Counted from the stretch's first letter, positions 43,241 to 52,108 are shown. The stretch is 64,000 bases of DNA from Clostridia bacterium (GCA_902363595.1 CABJAP010000004.1:124001-188000); one strand, 5' to 3'. Notes: a model not told the origin generated them from the sequence alone. Numbers and translations: made by a program.

Positions 43241-44887
43241 ATGAATGCAGCATTATTATTGGTAATTGGCATTGGAGCATTCTTCATTGCCTATGTGACT
43301 TATGGAAGATTTTTAGCGAAAAAGTGGGGGATTGACGCCTGCAGGCCGACGCCCGCTCATACCTTACGGGATGATGTTGACTATTGCCCTGCGGACGCGA
43401 AAGTCATACTGGGTCATCACTTTTCTTCGATTGCAGGAGCGGGGCCGATTACAGGGCCAATCCAGGCGATCATTTTCGGCTGGCTGCCCGTTTATTTGTG
43501 GGTGGTAATCGGCAGCATTTTTTTCGGCGGTGTCCATGACTTTGGTTCTATTTTTGCTTCGCTGCGCCATGATGGAAAGTCCATCGGTGAAGTGGTGCGG
43601 CAGAATATCGGTCAGACTGGAAAGCTGCTGTTCAATCTGTTTTCCTGGCTGGCGCTGGTCCTGGTAGTGGCGGCCTTTGCCGATATTTGTGCGGGAACCT
43701 TTGCTTACGACCCGGCAAATCCGAACAACCTGACAGGGGCTATGGCCGGTACTGCGTCGGTTTTATTTATTTTGCTTGCCGTCTTGTTTGGAATTTTTGT
43801 TTATCGAAAGAATGCCAACATCGTAGTATCGACGATTATCGGGGTGGCGGCACTCTTCTTCTGCATTTGGATCGGCTACACGTTTCCCATCCTGACCTTG
43901 TCCAAAACCGCATGGATTGTGGTTGTTCTCCTGTACATCGTGGTGGCGTCTGTGATGCCTGTGTGGATTCTGCTTCAGCCCAGGGATTACCTGTGTTCAT
44001 TTCTTCTTTACGCAGTTTTGATCGGCGCAGTTGCGGGTATTTTCATTGAACATCCGACTTTGCAGATGGATGCCTTTACGTCATTTGCTGTGAACGATGG
44101 GAAAGCGGTTCAATATTTATTTCCAATTTTGTTTATTACCGTTGCTTGCGGGGCGATTTCCGGCTTTCATTCGCTGGTCGGTTCGGGAACGACTTCAAAG
44201 CAGATCAACAAAGAGTCTGATGCTAAGCTGATTGGCTACGGTGCTATGTTGATTGAGGGGATTGTGGCGATCGTTACGATCATTGCCGTTGCTTATACGG
44301 CTGTTCAGGTCGATGGAACTCCTGCGGTAAGATTCGCGGCGGGCGTGTCTGAGTTTATGGCCGGATTCGGCCTGCCTAAAGAGGTTGGCATGGTGTTCAT
44401 TATTCTTGCTTTTTCGGCTTTCGCGCTTACGTCTCTGGATACGGCGACCCGGATTGCCCGGTATATGTTCCAGGAGCTGATGGGAAAAGGAGAGAAAAAG
44501 GACCAGCCTCAATTTCAACAGTTCCTGCAAAAGCCGGTTGTGGGGACGGTGGTGACAGTGGGCTGCGCAGGACTGCTCATGCTTTACGGCTACGATAAGA
44601 TTTGGCCGATTTTCGGCGCGTCTAATCAGCTGCTGGCCGGTCTGGCTCTACTGGCGCTGACCGCGTGGTTCGCAAGAACAGGAAGGGGTGTGCTGCCTAC
44701 GGCTATTCCGATGGTGATTATGTTCGCGGTGACCCTTACGGCTCTCGTCATGCTGGCCAAGTCCTTCTATGGGGCGGGTAATATCCTTATGGGAAGCATT
44801 GCCTGCGTCCTGCTGATTTTGGCTGTGGTTCTGATTTTGACCACGGTTCGGTCAATGAGTAAAAAGGATGTGCGCCTGGAACGGTGA
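43241..44887 (+). CDS. cstA: CstA family peptide/pyruvate transporter
   Basis: A 548-residue integral membrane protein of the carbon-starvation CstA family, with about 15 helices. ATG 43241 follows GAGGTGAACGAGAG. Family motifs are YVTYGRFLAKKWGID, the invariant ILGHHFSSIAGAGPITGPI, FFGGVHDFGSIFASLRHDG and the GAISGFHSLVGSGTTSKQ stretch. E. coli homologues (CstA, BtsT) take up peptides or pyruvate. Pyruvate oxidation by ferredoxin-dependent enzymes would supply electrons to the Ech hydrogenase encoded upstream, which makes the neighbourhood sensible. A long hairpin terminator follows. Confidence 0.92.
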   Translation: MNAALLLVIGIGAFFIAYVTYGRFLAKKWGIDACRPTPAHTLRDDVDYCPADAKVILGHHFSSIAGAGPITGPIQAIIFGWLPVYLWVVIGSIFFGGVHDFGSIFASLRHDGKSIGEVVRQNIGQTGKLLFNLFSWLALVLVVAAFADICAGTFAYDPANPNNLTGAMAGTASVLFILLAVLFGIFVYRKNANIVVSTIIGVAALFFCIWIGYTFPILTLSKTAWIVVVLLYIVVASVMPVWILLQPRDYLCSFLLYAVLIGAVAGIFIEHPTLQMDAFTSFAVNDGKAVQYLFPILFITVACGAISGFHSLVGSGTTSKQINKESDAKLIGYGAMLIEGIVAIVTIIAVAYTAVQVDGTPAVRFAAGVSEFMAGFGLPKEVGMVFIILAFSAFALTSLDTATRIARYMFQELMGKGEKKDQPQFQQFLQKPVVGTVVTVGCAGLLMLYGYDKIWPIFGASNQLLAGLALLALTAWFARTGRGVLPTAIPMVIMFAVTLTALVMLAKSFYGAGNILMGSIACVLLILAVVLILTTVRSMSKKDVRLER

Positions 44888-44904
44888 TAGAAATGGTAGA
44901 TTGG

Positions 44905-44956
44905 AAGGCTGCTGCACGAAGTGAAAAGATTGATTCGCTTCATGCAGCAGTCTTTT
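44905..44956 (+). terminator. Terminator-like hairpin after cstA
   Basis: A long stem pairs GGCTGCTGCACGAAGTGAA (from 44907) with TTCGCTTCATGCAGCAGTC (ending 44952) with G-U pairs, followed by TTTT. Confidence 0.75.
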
Positions 44957-44962
44957 GCTGTT

Positions 44963-44994
44963 CAGGCGGAGCGGGTATACCCCGCTCCAGCCTG
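44963..44994. other. Orphan hairpin in spacer
   Basis: CAGGC-GGAGCGGG (44963-44975) pairs with CCCGCTCC-A-GCCTG (44981-44994), a 13-bp stem with one bulge and no T-run. The rest of the spacer to 45212 shows no gene. Confidence 0.45.
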
Positions 44995-45212
44995 GGTATT
45001 GGTGCGATGGTTGTTGAAACGGGGCGGCCCAGCCCGGAATATCGGGATTGCTGCAAAAAGGAGCTAGTTCTGATAGTTTTTCAGCTCTTAACTGGTTTTA
45101 TGGGGCGGAAAACCGGAAAAGCATCAAAGATTACTATAAATCTTAACTCTTTTGATTTTTTCTGGCACTCTCCTCGCCGGGGCCCAACTCCACCAAAAGC
45201 CAACAGGTCTGC

Positions 45213-45306
45213 TTGACAAGCATTTTTGTCAGAACTATAATAAAGATGACTATGATTCTTGTCATAATGACAACTCATATAGTCAAAATGCAAATAATAG
45301 TTGTCA
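45213..45306 (+). promoter_or_regulatory. Consensus promoter with five TTGTCA/TGACAA operator sites
   Basis: Perfect promoter TTGACA (45213-45218), 17 bases, TATAAT (45236-45241). Operator half-sites lie at 45214-45219 (TGACAA), 45226-45231 (TTGTCA), 45259-45264 (TTGTCA), 45268-45273 (TGACAA) and 45301-45306 (TTGTCA). They pair as TGACAA-N6-TTGTCA over the -35 and TTGTCA-N3-TGACAA downstream. This suggests tight repression, probably by the XRE protein encoded first. Confidence 0.75.
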
Positions 45307-45324
45307 ATAGAAAGGTTTGTGAAT

Positions 45325-45540
45325 ATGCCTCTGAGGAATCGATTAAAAGAGTACCGGGCGAAATTGAATATGAACCAGCAGGATTTTGGCCGGCTGGTCG
45401 GAGCGTCCAGACAGACCATCAGCCTCATTGAACGGGGAGACTACTCGCCTTCGGTGACCCTGGCGCTGAAAATTGCCAAAATGCTGAATGTAAGGGTGGA
45501 GGACGTGTTTGCATACGAGGAGGAAAACAATGAACATTAA
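45325..45540 (+). CDS. XRE-family repressor, YgzD-like
   Basis: A 71-residue helix-turn-helix protein. ATG 45325 follows AGAAAGG; the TTG at 45301 belongs to an operator half-site. Its DNA-binding part is LNMNQQDFGRLVGASRQTIS, followed by LIERGDYSPSVTLALKIAKM and VRVEDVF, the usual sequence of the one-domain YgzD/Xre subgroup. It overlaps the membrane-protein gene by 11 bases. Clustered TTGTCA sites before it suggest it represses its own operon. Confidence 0.87.
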   Translation: MPLRNRLKEYRAKLNMNQQDFGRLVGASRQTISLIERGDYSPSVTLALKIAKMLNVRVEDVFAYEEENNEH

Positions 45541-46276
45541 ACGAGCAGGAACAGTAAATTGGGGGATTGTTTTCCTGGCAGCAGTGACAATCCTGTGCGT
45601 GATAGCGGCCATCGGCGTCTTTGTCTTTTTAATTTTCTTTGAAATAAAAAGTGAAACCCTGGATTTTTCCAGCGATCAGATAATCCGTTCAATTTGGCTG
45701 CTGACCTGGATTGTGATCGGCATTGACCTGGTAATCAGTGCCCTTGGGTGGCTCCTCAAATTTGAAAGCCAAGATGCGTTGAAAGAAAGCGATGATACAG
45801 CAGGAGGAAAGTGGGAAAAAATAGAAGGAGGACTGGAAGCCGCGGACTACCTTCTAGAGCTGTTCATGATGCTGACCTTCCTTTTCATAGGAATTCGTTT
45901 TTTCCTTTGCAGCAAAACAGGTAACGGCGCACAGATATGGGTGGCGATAGCCCTTTTCGCGGCTATTGGAGCAATGTGGTGTTCAAAAAAGATGCTCTTC
46001 AAGCTCAGCCGAAGGCCCAGTTTGAATCAAAAGGGCAATCTTCACGAGGAAGCGGTAATCCGAGAACGGATGCTTGCCTACCGAAGCGGATACCGAGTCT
46101 TTAAAATGATGAATCGAATTTTAATTGGCGCAATGCTGGCCATCATGCTGCTTACCCGCTTCTCCTCCTTTCTGGCGACTGCTTTATTTTTGGAAGCGGG
46201 TGTCATATGGGCCGTCATGAACGGGCTGTTTCGATTAGAACGGAGCAGGCTGAGAAAAAAAGGAAAACGTAGATAA
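45530..46276 (+). CDS. Membrane protein, DUF3169-like
   Basis: A 248-residue protein with about six hydrophobic helices. ATG 45530 follows GAGGAGG and lies inside the end of the XRE gene, so both are translated together. The EEAVIRERMLAYRSGYRVFK segment before the last helix pair resembles the conserved stretch of DUF3169 proteins, which are commonly paired with YgzD-type regulators; this identification is by resemblance and context. Function is unknown. It may report membrane conditions to the repressor. Confidence 0.6.
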   Translation: MNIKRAGTVNWGIVFLAAVTILCVIAAIGVFVFLIFFEIKSETLDFSSDQIIRSIWLLTWIVIGIDLVISALGWLLKFESQDALKESDDTAGGKWEKIEGGLEAADYLLELFMMLTFLFIGIRFFLCSKTGNGAQIWVAIALFAAIGAMWCSKKMLFKLSRRPSLNQKGNLHEEAVIRERMLAYRSGYRVFKMMNRILIGAMLAIMLLTRFSSFLATALFLEAGVIWAVMNGLFRLERSRLRKKGKRR

Positions 46277-46351
46277 AAAATAATTTAGGAAAAAGTGAGT
46301 GGTTTTCCCGACAAGGCAGGTATAGGTAAGTGAAAGGGACCTTTTCACAGC

Positions 46352-46912
46352 ATGGAAGACAAAAAACTGATTCGAACAATTGAACGAAATCCGGAAAAGG
46401 GCATTGCCATCGCGTTGGATTTATACGGAGACTCGGTAAAGACCATCTGCAGAGAGATTCTCGCCTGGGGGACAGACGAGGATGTGGAGGAAGCGATCGC
46501 AGAAACTTTTATACGCCTGTGGCGATATCGAAAGAGTTTCAAGCCCAACAAAGGCACTTCTCTGAAAAGTTATCTTTATGGAATCGCCAGAAATGCCGCT
46601 CTGGATAAATGCAAGCGCCTGCGAGGGGGACTTGAGGCGGACATTTATCAGAAGGAAGAGATCCCGGACGACAGCGAGGGGATTGAAGATATGGTGATTC
46701 GCAGAGAAGAAGAGCTGACTGTTCGTCAGGTAGTGGCAGAAATGGAGGAACCGGACCGAACCATCTTTGCCATGCGTTTCTTCCAGGAATATAAGGTAAA
46801 AGAAATCGCTGGAAAGTTGGAATTGTCGGAAAAACAAGTGGAAAATAAACTCTTTCGTTCAAAAGCGATCTTAAAAAAGAAATTGGAGGAAAGGGGGATA
46901 CGTCATGAATAA
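46352..46912 (+). CDS. ECF-type RNA polymerase sigma factor
   Basis: A 186-residue sigma factor with regions 2 and 4 only. Region 2 contains VEEAIAETFIRLWRYRKSF and SLKSYLYGIARNAALDKCK; region 4 contains EEPDRTIFAMRFFQEYKVK followed by LSEKQVENKLFRSK, the -35 recognition helix. It directs polymerase to a small regulon, likely including its own operon. The next gene overlaps by 8 bases and encodes a membrane-anchored anti-sigma candidate. The upstream spacer (46277-46351) holds no consensus sigma-A promoter, consistent with autoregulation. Confidence 0.9.
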   Translation: MEDKKLIRTIERNPEKGIAIALDLYGDSVKTICREILAWGTDEDVEEAIAETFIRLWRYRKSFKPNKGTSLKSYLYGIARNAALDKCKRLRGGLEADIYQKEEIPDDSEGIEDMVIRREEELTVRQVVAEMEEPDRTIFAMRFFQEYKVKEIAGKLELSEKQVENKLFRSKAILKKKLEERGIRHE

Positions 46913-47843
46913 AGAAGAAAAAGAGCGGATACTTGCGTGTGTTGTGGAACAGATAGAAAAAGAACGTACTCCCCGAAAAACTCGTCATCTCAGAAGGACG
47001 GCCGCCATTGCCCTTGCCGCTGTCATGCTCCTTGCCTGCGGAGCGTTTACCGTAAAGGTGCTAAAGCTGGACAGCAGACTGGCAAGCCTGTTGGGGGGAA
47101 CTAGTGATCAGATTACCCAATCGGTAACGGATATCAATGCGGCTGTCGAAAAAAATGGTCTGCGCATCGAGGCCAAACAAGCGGTGGGAGACGGGCACCG
47201 GGTCTTTGTTTTGCTGGAGGTGACTTCCTTGACCGATCTTAAGCTGGACCAGATGTGCTGCTTTGAATCCTTTGATATGGAGTCCCAGCAGACCGGTATG
47301 CTGAGTTTGAGCCCGATGAAGGACGGCGTATCAGCAGATGGAAAAACTCTCAGTATGCTCATGGAGCTGTCATCAGATGAAGCGGCCAATAATCGGGAAG
47401 TGGAACTAAAACTGAAAAATTTTGGAAAAGTGATCAATGTGCAAGAGGGCGATGAAAAAGTTCTGATCGAAGGCAGCTGGAAACTCAACTTTAAGCTGGC
47501 CTACAAGGATGTTTCCAAGACCTATAAACCGTCAGCTGAAATTCCCGCCGGAGAAGGTTCTCTGGTGATCGAAAAAATTACCATTTCTCCGATTTCCTGT
47601 TTTGTGGAGGGCAAAGTCGGTCGCTATTACGAAGATGTGGAAGCGGGATGGGAGTCCTTGACCGCCCTGAAGATTAAAATGAAGGATGGAGCGGCGGTAC
47701 CTGTTCAGATAGACGGTTCTTCCTGGCTGTCCGACGGAAGTCATTCCTCAGGAACTATGGAGGGCGTGCTTGGCAAGCTAATCGATATGCAGCAGGTGGA
47801 AAGCGTGCTGCTGGATGGAAAAGAAATTCCGCTGCACCAATAG
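46905..47843 (+). CDS. Anti-sigma factor-like membrane protein (DUF4179 type)
   Basis: A 312-residue protein with a short cytoplasmic N terminus (about 1-28), one helix near residues 29-48 (AAIALAAVMLLACGAFTV) and a large outer domain rich in beta sequence. The arrangement matches DUF4179 proteins that act as anti-sigma factors: the N-terminal part binds the sigma factor encoded upstream and the outer domain senses the envelope. The 8-base gene overlap supports a stoichiometric pair. The identification of DUF4179 is by overall layout; motifs are weak. Confidence 0.75.
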   Translation: MNKEEKERILACVVEQIEKERTPRKTRHLRRTAAIALAAVMLLACGAFTVKVLKLDSRLASLLGGTSDQITQSVTDINAAVEKNGLRIEAKQAVGDGHRVFVLLEVTSLTDLKLDQMCCFESFDMESQQTGMLSLSPMKDGVSADGKTLSMLMELSSDEAANNREVELKLKNFGKVINVQEGDEKVLIEGSWKLNFKLAYKDVSKTYKPSAEIPAGEGSLVIEKITISPISCFVEGKVGRYYEDVEAGWESLTALKIKMKDGAAVPVQIDGSSWLSDGSHSSGTMEGVLGKLIDMQQVESVLLDGKEIPLHQ

Positions 47844-47873
47844 GAGAAAAGCAAAAAGGCTGGTCCTGATCTC

Positions 47874-47942
47874 TTGACGGAGACCGAATAAAAGAATATA
47901 ATAAGAACAGAAACTGAAAGCTGCGGCATCCGCCGCAGTTTT
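47874..47942 (+). promoter_or_regulatory. Promoter and leader hairpin of thioesterase gene
   Basis: TTGACG (47874-47879), 17 bases, TATAAT (47897-47902). In the leader, CTGCGGC (47921-47927) pairs with GCCGCAG (47932-47938), followed by TTTT and then the ribosome site. The hairpin resembles a weak terminator or attenuator between promoter and gene. Confidence 0.6.
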
Positions 47943-47957
47943 AAAATGGAGTAAATC

Positions 47958-48458
47958 ATGAAGCAAAGGGTAAAACGAAAACAAAACAACAGTGCCAGAT
48001 GTATCGTCTGCGGCGACCAAAATAAAGCCAGCCTGGGCTGCCGGTTTTATGAATTGGAAAATGGCGAAATCGCAGCTACATTCCGATCGGAGGACTGGCA
48101 CCAGAGCTACCCGGGCAGAATGCACGGCGGAATGGCCGCAGGTGTTTTGGACGAACTGATCGGCCGGGCAGCGGCCGACGGCCGGGATGACTTTTGGGGC
48201 GTAACCGTCGAACTGCATATGAAGTACAAAAAGCCCATTCCAACGGAAGCGGACCTGAAGGCAGTTGCCAGGGTGACAAAACGGAACCGCAAACTGTTTG
48301 AAGGTACAGGGGAAATTTTGCTTCCCGATGGCAGCGTAGCAGTAGAGGCCTGGGGCAAGTATATGATCATGCCTTTGGAAAAAATCAGCGAAGGCGGATT
48401 CGTGGATGAAGAGTGGTACCAAATTGAAGAAGACGATCCCAAAGAAATCGATCTCTAG
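47958..48458 (+). CDS. PaaI-like hotdog-fold thioesterase
   Basis: A 166-residue protein with the hotdog signature MHGGMAAGVLDELIGRAA followed by TVELHMKYKKPIP, as in acyl-CoA thioesterases of the PaaI/THEM4 group. The Asp/Glu in GVLDEL is the usual catalytic acid. The N terminus has a CIVCGDQN cysteine pair found in some clostridial members, possibly a metal site. Substrate is an acyl-CoA of unknown chain. GGAG precedes the ATG. It has its own promoter. Confidence 0.85.
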   Translation: MKQRVKRKQNNSARCIVCGDQNKASLGCRFYELENGEIAATFRSEDWHQSYPGRMHGGMAAGVLDELIGRAAADGRDDFWGVTVELHMKYKKPIPTEADLKAVARVTKRNRKLFEGTGEILLPDGSVAVEAWGKYMIMPLEKISEGGFVDEEWYQIEEDDPKEIDL

Positions 48459-48474
48459 AATTGGTAAAAATCTC

Positions 48475-48503
48475 TTGACATTGACGAGCCGCTAATATAC
48501 AAT
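48475..48503 (+). promoter_or_regulatory. Promoter of rpmG-secE-nusG operon
   Basis: TTGACA (48475-48480), 17 bases, TACAAT (48498-48503). The leader contains a small stem CAGAGC (48535-48540)/GCTCTG (48549-48554) before the rpmG ribosome site. Confidence 0.75.
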
Positions 48504-48583
48504 TATCAAGCGACTTTATGATGATGATTACAAACAGAGCTTTCTGAGGCTCTGAATTTTGAGTTAAACGGAGGACAATCAAG

Positions 48584-48733
48584 ATGAGAGTTAAAGTAAC
48601 ATTGGCTTGCACAGAATGTAAGCAGAGAAACTACAATACAATCAAGAACAAGAAGAACGATCCTGATCGTATCGAAATCAAGAAATACTGCAAGTTCTGC
48701 AAGAAACATACGATTCATAAGGAAACCAAATAA
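48584..48733 (+). CDS. rpmG: Ribosomal protein bL33
   Basis: A 49-residue protein of the large ribosomal subunit. It starts [12 protein letters not shown] and has two CxxC pairs (CTEC and CKFC), the zinc-binding form of bL33. Strong site GGAGG upstream. It is the first gene of the rpmG-secE-nusG cluster, the common Firmicutes order. Confidence 0.96.
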   Translation: MRVKVTLACTECKQRNYNTIKNKKNDPDRIEIKKYCKFCKKHTIHKETK

Positions 48734-48745
48734 GGAGTAGTAATC

Positions 48746-48997
48746 ATGGCAAAAAAGGACAAGGACGTAAAACGAAAAGTTCCTGTAGCTCCTCCTAAGA
48801 AAAAAAGAGGCAGCCTGAAAGACTACTTTAAGGGTGTCAAGCTGGAAATGAAAAAGGTAGTATGGCCGACAAAGAAGGAACTGGGTTCCTATACGGTGGT
48901 CGTACTGGTTGCCTGTGCTGTCTTTGCTGTCGCATTCTGGGCGATTGATACCGGATTTTTGGCAGCGCTCAAAGGCTTGCTTGGTATTACTATGTAA
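48746..48997 (+). CDS. secE: Preprotein translocase subunit SecE
   Basis: An 83-residue membrane protein with a basic N terminus and the conserved amphipathic helix KDYFKGVKLEMKKVVWPTKK before a single transmembrane helix (about 52-72). It clamps SecY in the translocon. AAGGAG lies upstream and nusG follows after 27 bases. Confidence 0.95.
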   Translation: MAKKDKDVKRKVPVAPPKKKRGSLKDYFKGVKLEMKKVVWPTKKELGSYTVVVLVACAVFAVAFWAIDTGFLAALKGLLGITM

Positions 48998-49024
48998 TGA
49001 AAGATAAAAAGGACTGAAGGTGCA

Positions 49025-49756
49025 ATGGGAGAGAACGAAAAGGATACTATCATGGAAGAAAACCTTGCGGCGGAGGAATCCTCTGTAATTGAGGAAACTG
49101 CGGACGGGGCCTGCTCTGATCAGGTATCGGAAGAGGAAACTCCTTCTGCACGGGCTGAGGCCGAAACGGCAGATGAAGCTCCTGCGGAAGAACCTCCGAA
49201 GAAAAAGCTGAACATCGAAGAGCTGGAAGGATTGAGGGGTGACGGTGAAGCCAAGTGGTATGTCGTCCACACTTATTCCGGCCACGAGAACAAGGTGAAA
49301 GTGAATATTGAGAAGATCGTTGAAAATCGGGGAATGCAGGATCTGATCCTTGACGTTGTTGTGCCGACGGAAGACCGGGTAGAGATTAAAAACGGACAAC
49401 GGAAGATCAAAACCAGGAAAATGTTCCCTGGGTACGTTATTGTAAAAATGATTGTTACCAACGAATCTTGGTACCTGGTGAGAAACACCCAGGGCGTAAC
49501 AGGTTTCGTAGGTCATGGCTCCGACCCGATCCCTCTTTCCACAGAAGAGGTGAGAAGAATGGGTATCGAGAAAATATACATCGATCTGGATGTGGAAGTG
49601 GGCGACAGTGTAAAGGTTATCAATGGACCATTCGAAAGCTTTATGGGAGTAGTAGAAGAGGTCAATATGGAAAAACAGACGCTGAAAGCTAGAATCTCCA
49701 TGTTCGGACGAGATACGCCTGTGGAGCTTGACTTCGCACAGGTAGATAAAATCTAA
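49025..49756 (+). CDS. nusG: Transcription factor NusG with acidic N-terminal extension
   Basis: A 243-residue protein. The standard NusG (about 175 residues) begins near [16 protein letters not shown] (residue 77) with the NGN domain binding RNA polymerase, and ends with a KOW domain ([20 protein letters not shown]). Here it is preceded by about 75 Glu/Ala-rich residues. ATG 49025 was kept because its weak site AGGTGCA is the only one; an internal start is not well placed. It controls pausing, termination and coupling. Similar acidic extensions occur in other Clostridia; their role is unknown. Confidence 0.94.
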   Translation: MGENEKDTIMEENLAAEESSVIEETADGACSDQVSEEETPSARAEAETADEAPAEEPPKKKLNIEELEGLRGDGEAKWYVVHTYSGHENKVKVNIEKIVENRGMQDLILDVVVPTEDRVEIKNGQRKIKTRKMFPGYVIVKMIVTNESWYLVRNTQGVTGFVGHGSDPIPLSTEEVRRMGIEKIYIDLDVEVGDSVKVINGPFESFMGVVEEVNMEKQTLKARISMFGRDTPVELDFAQVDKI

Positions 49757-49773
49757 GAGAAAGGAGAAACACA

Positions 49774-50199
49774 ATGGCTAAGAAAGTTGAAGGTTATATC
49801 AAACTTCAGATTCCGGCCGGCAACGCAAATCCGGCTCCTCCAGTAGGACCTGCTCTGGGTCAGCACGGCGTTAACATTATGGACTTCTGTAAACAGTTCA
49901 ACGCCAAAACTCAGGACCAGCCAGGCATGATCATTCCTGTAGTGATTACTGTTTATGCGGACAGATCGTTTTCGTTCATCTGCAAAACACCGCCTGCAGC
50001 AGTTCTGCTCAAGAAGGCCGCGGGACTTGACACTGCATCCGGTGAGCCTAACAAGAAAAAGGTGGCTACACTGACAACCGCACAGGTCGAAGAAATCGCA
50101 AAGACAAAGATGCCGGATCTTAATGCAGCAAGCCTTGAATCAGCTACAGAGATGATCAAGGGAACTGCAAGAAGCATGGGAATCGTAGTAGAAGACTAA
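49774..50199 (+). CDS. rplK: Ribosomal protein uL11
   Basis: A 141-residue protein of the GTPase-associated region. It shows [20 protein letters not shown] and [15 protein letters not shown], the site contacted by 23S rRNA and thiopeptide drugs. AAAGGAG upstream. It follows nusG by 17 bases. Confidence 0.97.
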   Translation: MAKKVEGYIKLQIPAGNANPAPPVGPALGQHGVNIMDFCKQFNAKTQDQPGMIIPVVITVYADRSFSFICKTPPAAVLLKKAAGLDTASGEPNKKKVATLTTAQVEEIAKTKMPDLNAASLESATEMIKGTARSMGIVVED

Positions 50200-50244
50200 G
50201 AGCGTGGGAGGCAGAATGCCGCTAATACCACAAGGAGGTTTAAG

Positions 50245-50940
50245 ATGCCTAAAAGAGGTAAGAATTACAAAGAGTCATTAAAAGCATATGACAGACAGGC
50301 GGTATATGAAGTACCGGAAGCCATGGAGCTGGTTACTAAGACAGCCAAGGCAAAATTTGACGAAACTGTTGAAGTGCACATCAGACTTGGTGTAGACGGA
50401 AGACACGCTGACCAGCAGGTCAGAGGCGCTATCGTTCTCCCGCACGGAACAGGCAAAACAAAGAAAGTTTTGGTATTCGCAAAGGGACCGAAGGCAGCGG
50501 AAGCAGAAGCGGCAGGCGCTGATTTTGTGGGAGCTGAGGAAATGGCCCAGAGAATCCAGACAGAAAACTGGTTTGACTTTGATGTGGTTATCGCAACTCC
50601 TGACATGATGGGTGTTGTAGGACGTCTGGGTAAGATTTTAGGTCCTAAGGGCCTGATGCCGAACCCAAAATCCGGTACAGTTACAATGGATGTTGAAAAA
50701 GCCATCCAGGAAGTAAAAGCAGGTAAAGTGGAATATCGCCTTGACAAGAGCAACATTATCCACACACCGATCGGAAAGGCTTCCTTTGGAAAGGAAAAGC
50801 TGGAAGATAACTTCAATGCGCTGCTGGAAGCTGTTATCAAAGCAAAACCTGCTGCAGCTAAAGGTCAGTATCTGAAGAGCGTAACGGTTGCTTCAAGTAT
50901 GGGACCTGGAATCAAAGTCAACGCGCAGAAGCTTGGCTAA
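50245..50940 (+). CDS. rplA: Ribosomal protein uL1
   Basis: A 231-residue protein of the L1 stalk. It has [20 protein letters not shown], the RNA-binding [15 protein letters not shown] and the C-terminal [22 protein letters not shown] upstream. It follows rplK by 45 bases in the usual order and precedes the L10 leader. Confidence 0.97.
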   Translation: MPKRGKNYKESLKAYDRQAVYEVPEAMELVTKTAKAKFDETVEVHIRLGVDGRHADQQVRGAIVLPHGTGKTKKVLVFAKGPKAAEAEAAGADFVGAEEMAQRIQTENWFDFDVVIATPDMMGVVGRLGKILGPKGLMPNPKSGTVTMDVEKAIQEVKAGKVEYRLDKSNIIHTPIGKASFGKEKLEDNFNALLEAVIKAKPAAAKGQYLKSVTVASSMGPGIKVNAQKLG

Positions 50941-50954
50941 GATTTAAAACAAAA

Positions 50955-51078
50955 TAAGAATAATAACCGTAGACAGCGGGGGCGAGTATGTTGATACGAG
51001 CTTAATCATCCCGCCGAGGTACAATATAAATGAATGTATATTGGCCTTGATTTGTCTTCGCAGATCAAGGCTTTTCAT
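50955..51078 (+). promoter_or_regulatory. L10 leader with intrinsic attenuator
   Basis: The rplA-rplJ spacer has the features of the L10 (rplJ) leader: a GTAGACAGCGGGGGCGAG strand pairing with ATCCCGCCG, to which the L10/L12 complex would bind. It is followed by an attenuator, GCCTTGAT (51044-51051) with ATCAAGGC (51064-51071) and TTTT. Binding should reduce rplJ-rplL expression. Confidence 0.8.
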
Positions 51079-51122
51079 TTACGGCGTACCGCAAACCAAA
51101 TCTCAGGAAAGGAGAGAAACGT

Positions 51123-51647
51123 ATGTCAAAAGAAGCATGGCAGGAAAAACAGGTCATCATTGACGAGATAAAAGAAAAGCTGGAAAAAGCGCAGGCTGCC
51201 ATAGTGATCGACTATATGGGAATCACAGTTGCGCAGGCTGACGAAATGAGAAGAAAGCTTCGTGAGGCAGATGTGGACTATACCGTCTACAAGAATACGC
51301 TGGCTAAGAGAGCTATCGAAGGCACTCCCTATGAGTCCCTGGGTCAGGCCCTGGAAGGACCCAGCGCATTCGCCATCAGCTACGACGATGCTACGGCTCC
51401 GGCCAGAGTCATCAATGGAGTGATCGAAGAATACAAAAAAATGGAATTCAAAGCAGGTGTCATTGAAGGTGAATTCTTTGATGCAGAAGGCGTAAAACAG
51501 ATCGCCAAGATCCCGTCAAGGGAAAACCTGATCGCAAAGTTCATGGGAAGCATCCAGTCCCCGATCACCAACTTTGCACGTGTGCTTAACCAGATCGCTG
51601 AAAAAGGCGAAGGCGGAGCAGAAGCTGCACCGGCAGAAGAAGCTTAA
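51123..51647 (+). CDS. rplJ: Ribosomal protein uL10
   Basis: A 174-residue stalk base protein that carries L7/L12 dimers. Conserved features include QAAIVIDYMGITVAQADEMR and YKNTLAKRAIEGT, and an Ala/Glu-rich tail. AGGAAAGGAGAG upstream. Regulated by its own leader. Confidence 0.97.
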   Translation: MSKEAWQEKQVIIDEIKEKLEKAQAAIVIDYMGITVAQADEMRRKLREADVDYTVYKNTLAKRAIEGTPYESLGQALEGPSAFAISYDDATAPARVINGVIEEYKKMEFKAGVIEGEFFDAEGVKQIAKIPSRENLIAKFMGSIQSPITNFARVLNQIAEKGEGGAEAAPAEEA

Positions 51648-51710
51648 GAGAAACAATTTAAACGAAAGTTTTATTATGAATCATTAAAATTTAATTGGAG
51701 GTAAATTAGA

Positions 51711-52088
51711 ATGGCAAAATTAACAACAGCTGAATTTATTGAAGCTATAAAAGAAATGTCCGTACTGGAATTAAACGAGCTTGTAAAGGCTTGCGAAGAA
51801 GAATTTGGTGTGTCCGCAGCAGCAGGCGTTGTAGTAGCGGCAGCTGACGGAGCAGCAGCAGGCGGAGCAGAAGAACAGACTGAATTCACAGTTGTTCTGG
51901 CAGAAGTTGGCGGAGAAAAGATCAAGGTTATCAAGGCTGTAAGAGAAATCACCGGCCTGGGACTGAAGGAAGCAAAAGAGCTGGTTGACGGAGCTCCGTC
52001 CAACGTAAAAGAAGGCATTGAAAAGGCAGAAGCCGAAGCAATCAAGGGTCAGCTGGAAGAAGTTGGCGCAAAGGTAGAACTGAAATAA
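51711..52088 (+). CDS. rplL: Ribosomal protein bL12 (L7/L12)
   Basis: A 125-residue stalk protein that recruits translation GTPases. It has the N-terminal dimer domain, an Ala/Gly hinge ([17 protein letters not shown]) and the C-terminal domain [26 protein letters not shown] upstream; terminated by a strong hairpin. Confidence 0.97.
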   Translation: MAKLTTAEFIEAIKEMSVLELNELVKACEEEFGVSAAAGVVVAAADGAAAGGAEEQTEFTVVLAEVGGEKIKVIKAVREITGLGLKEAKELVDGAPSNVKEGIEKAEAEAIKGQLEEVGAKVELK

Positions 52089-52108
52089 GCGCAGTTATGG
52101 ACAATCTG

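Noticed and set aside
48506..49774. Open frame of 422 codons on the minus strand across rpmG-secE-nusG
   Set aside because: It is antisense to three certain genes, has no supported ribosome site and encodes no recognisable protein; stop-free antisense frames are expected opposite biased codon use.
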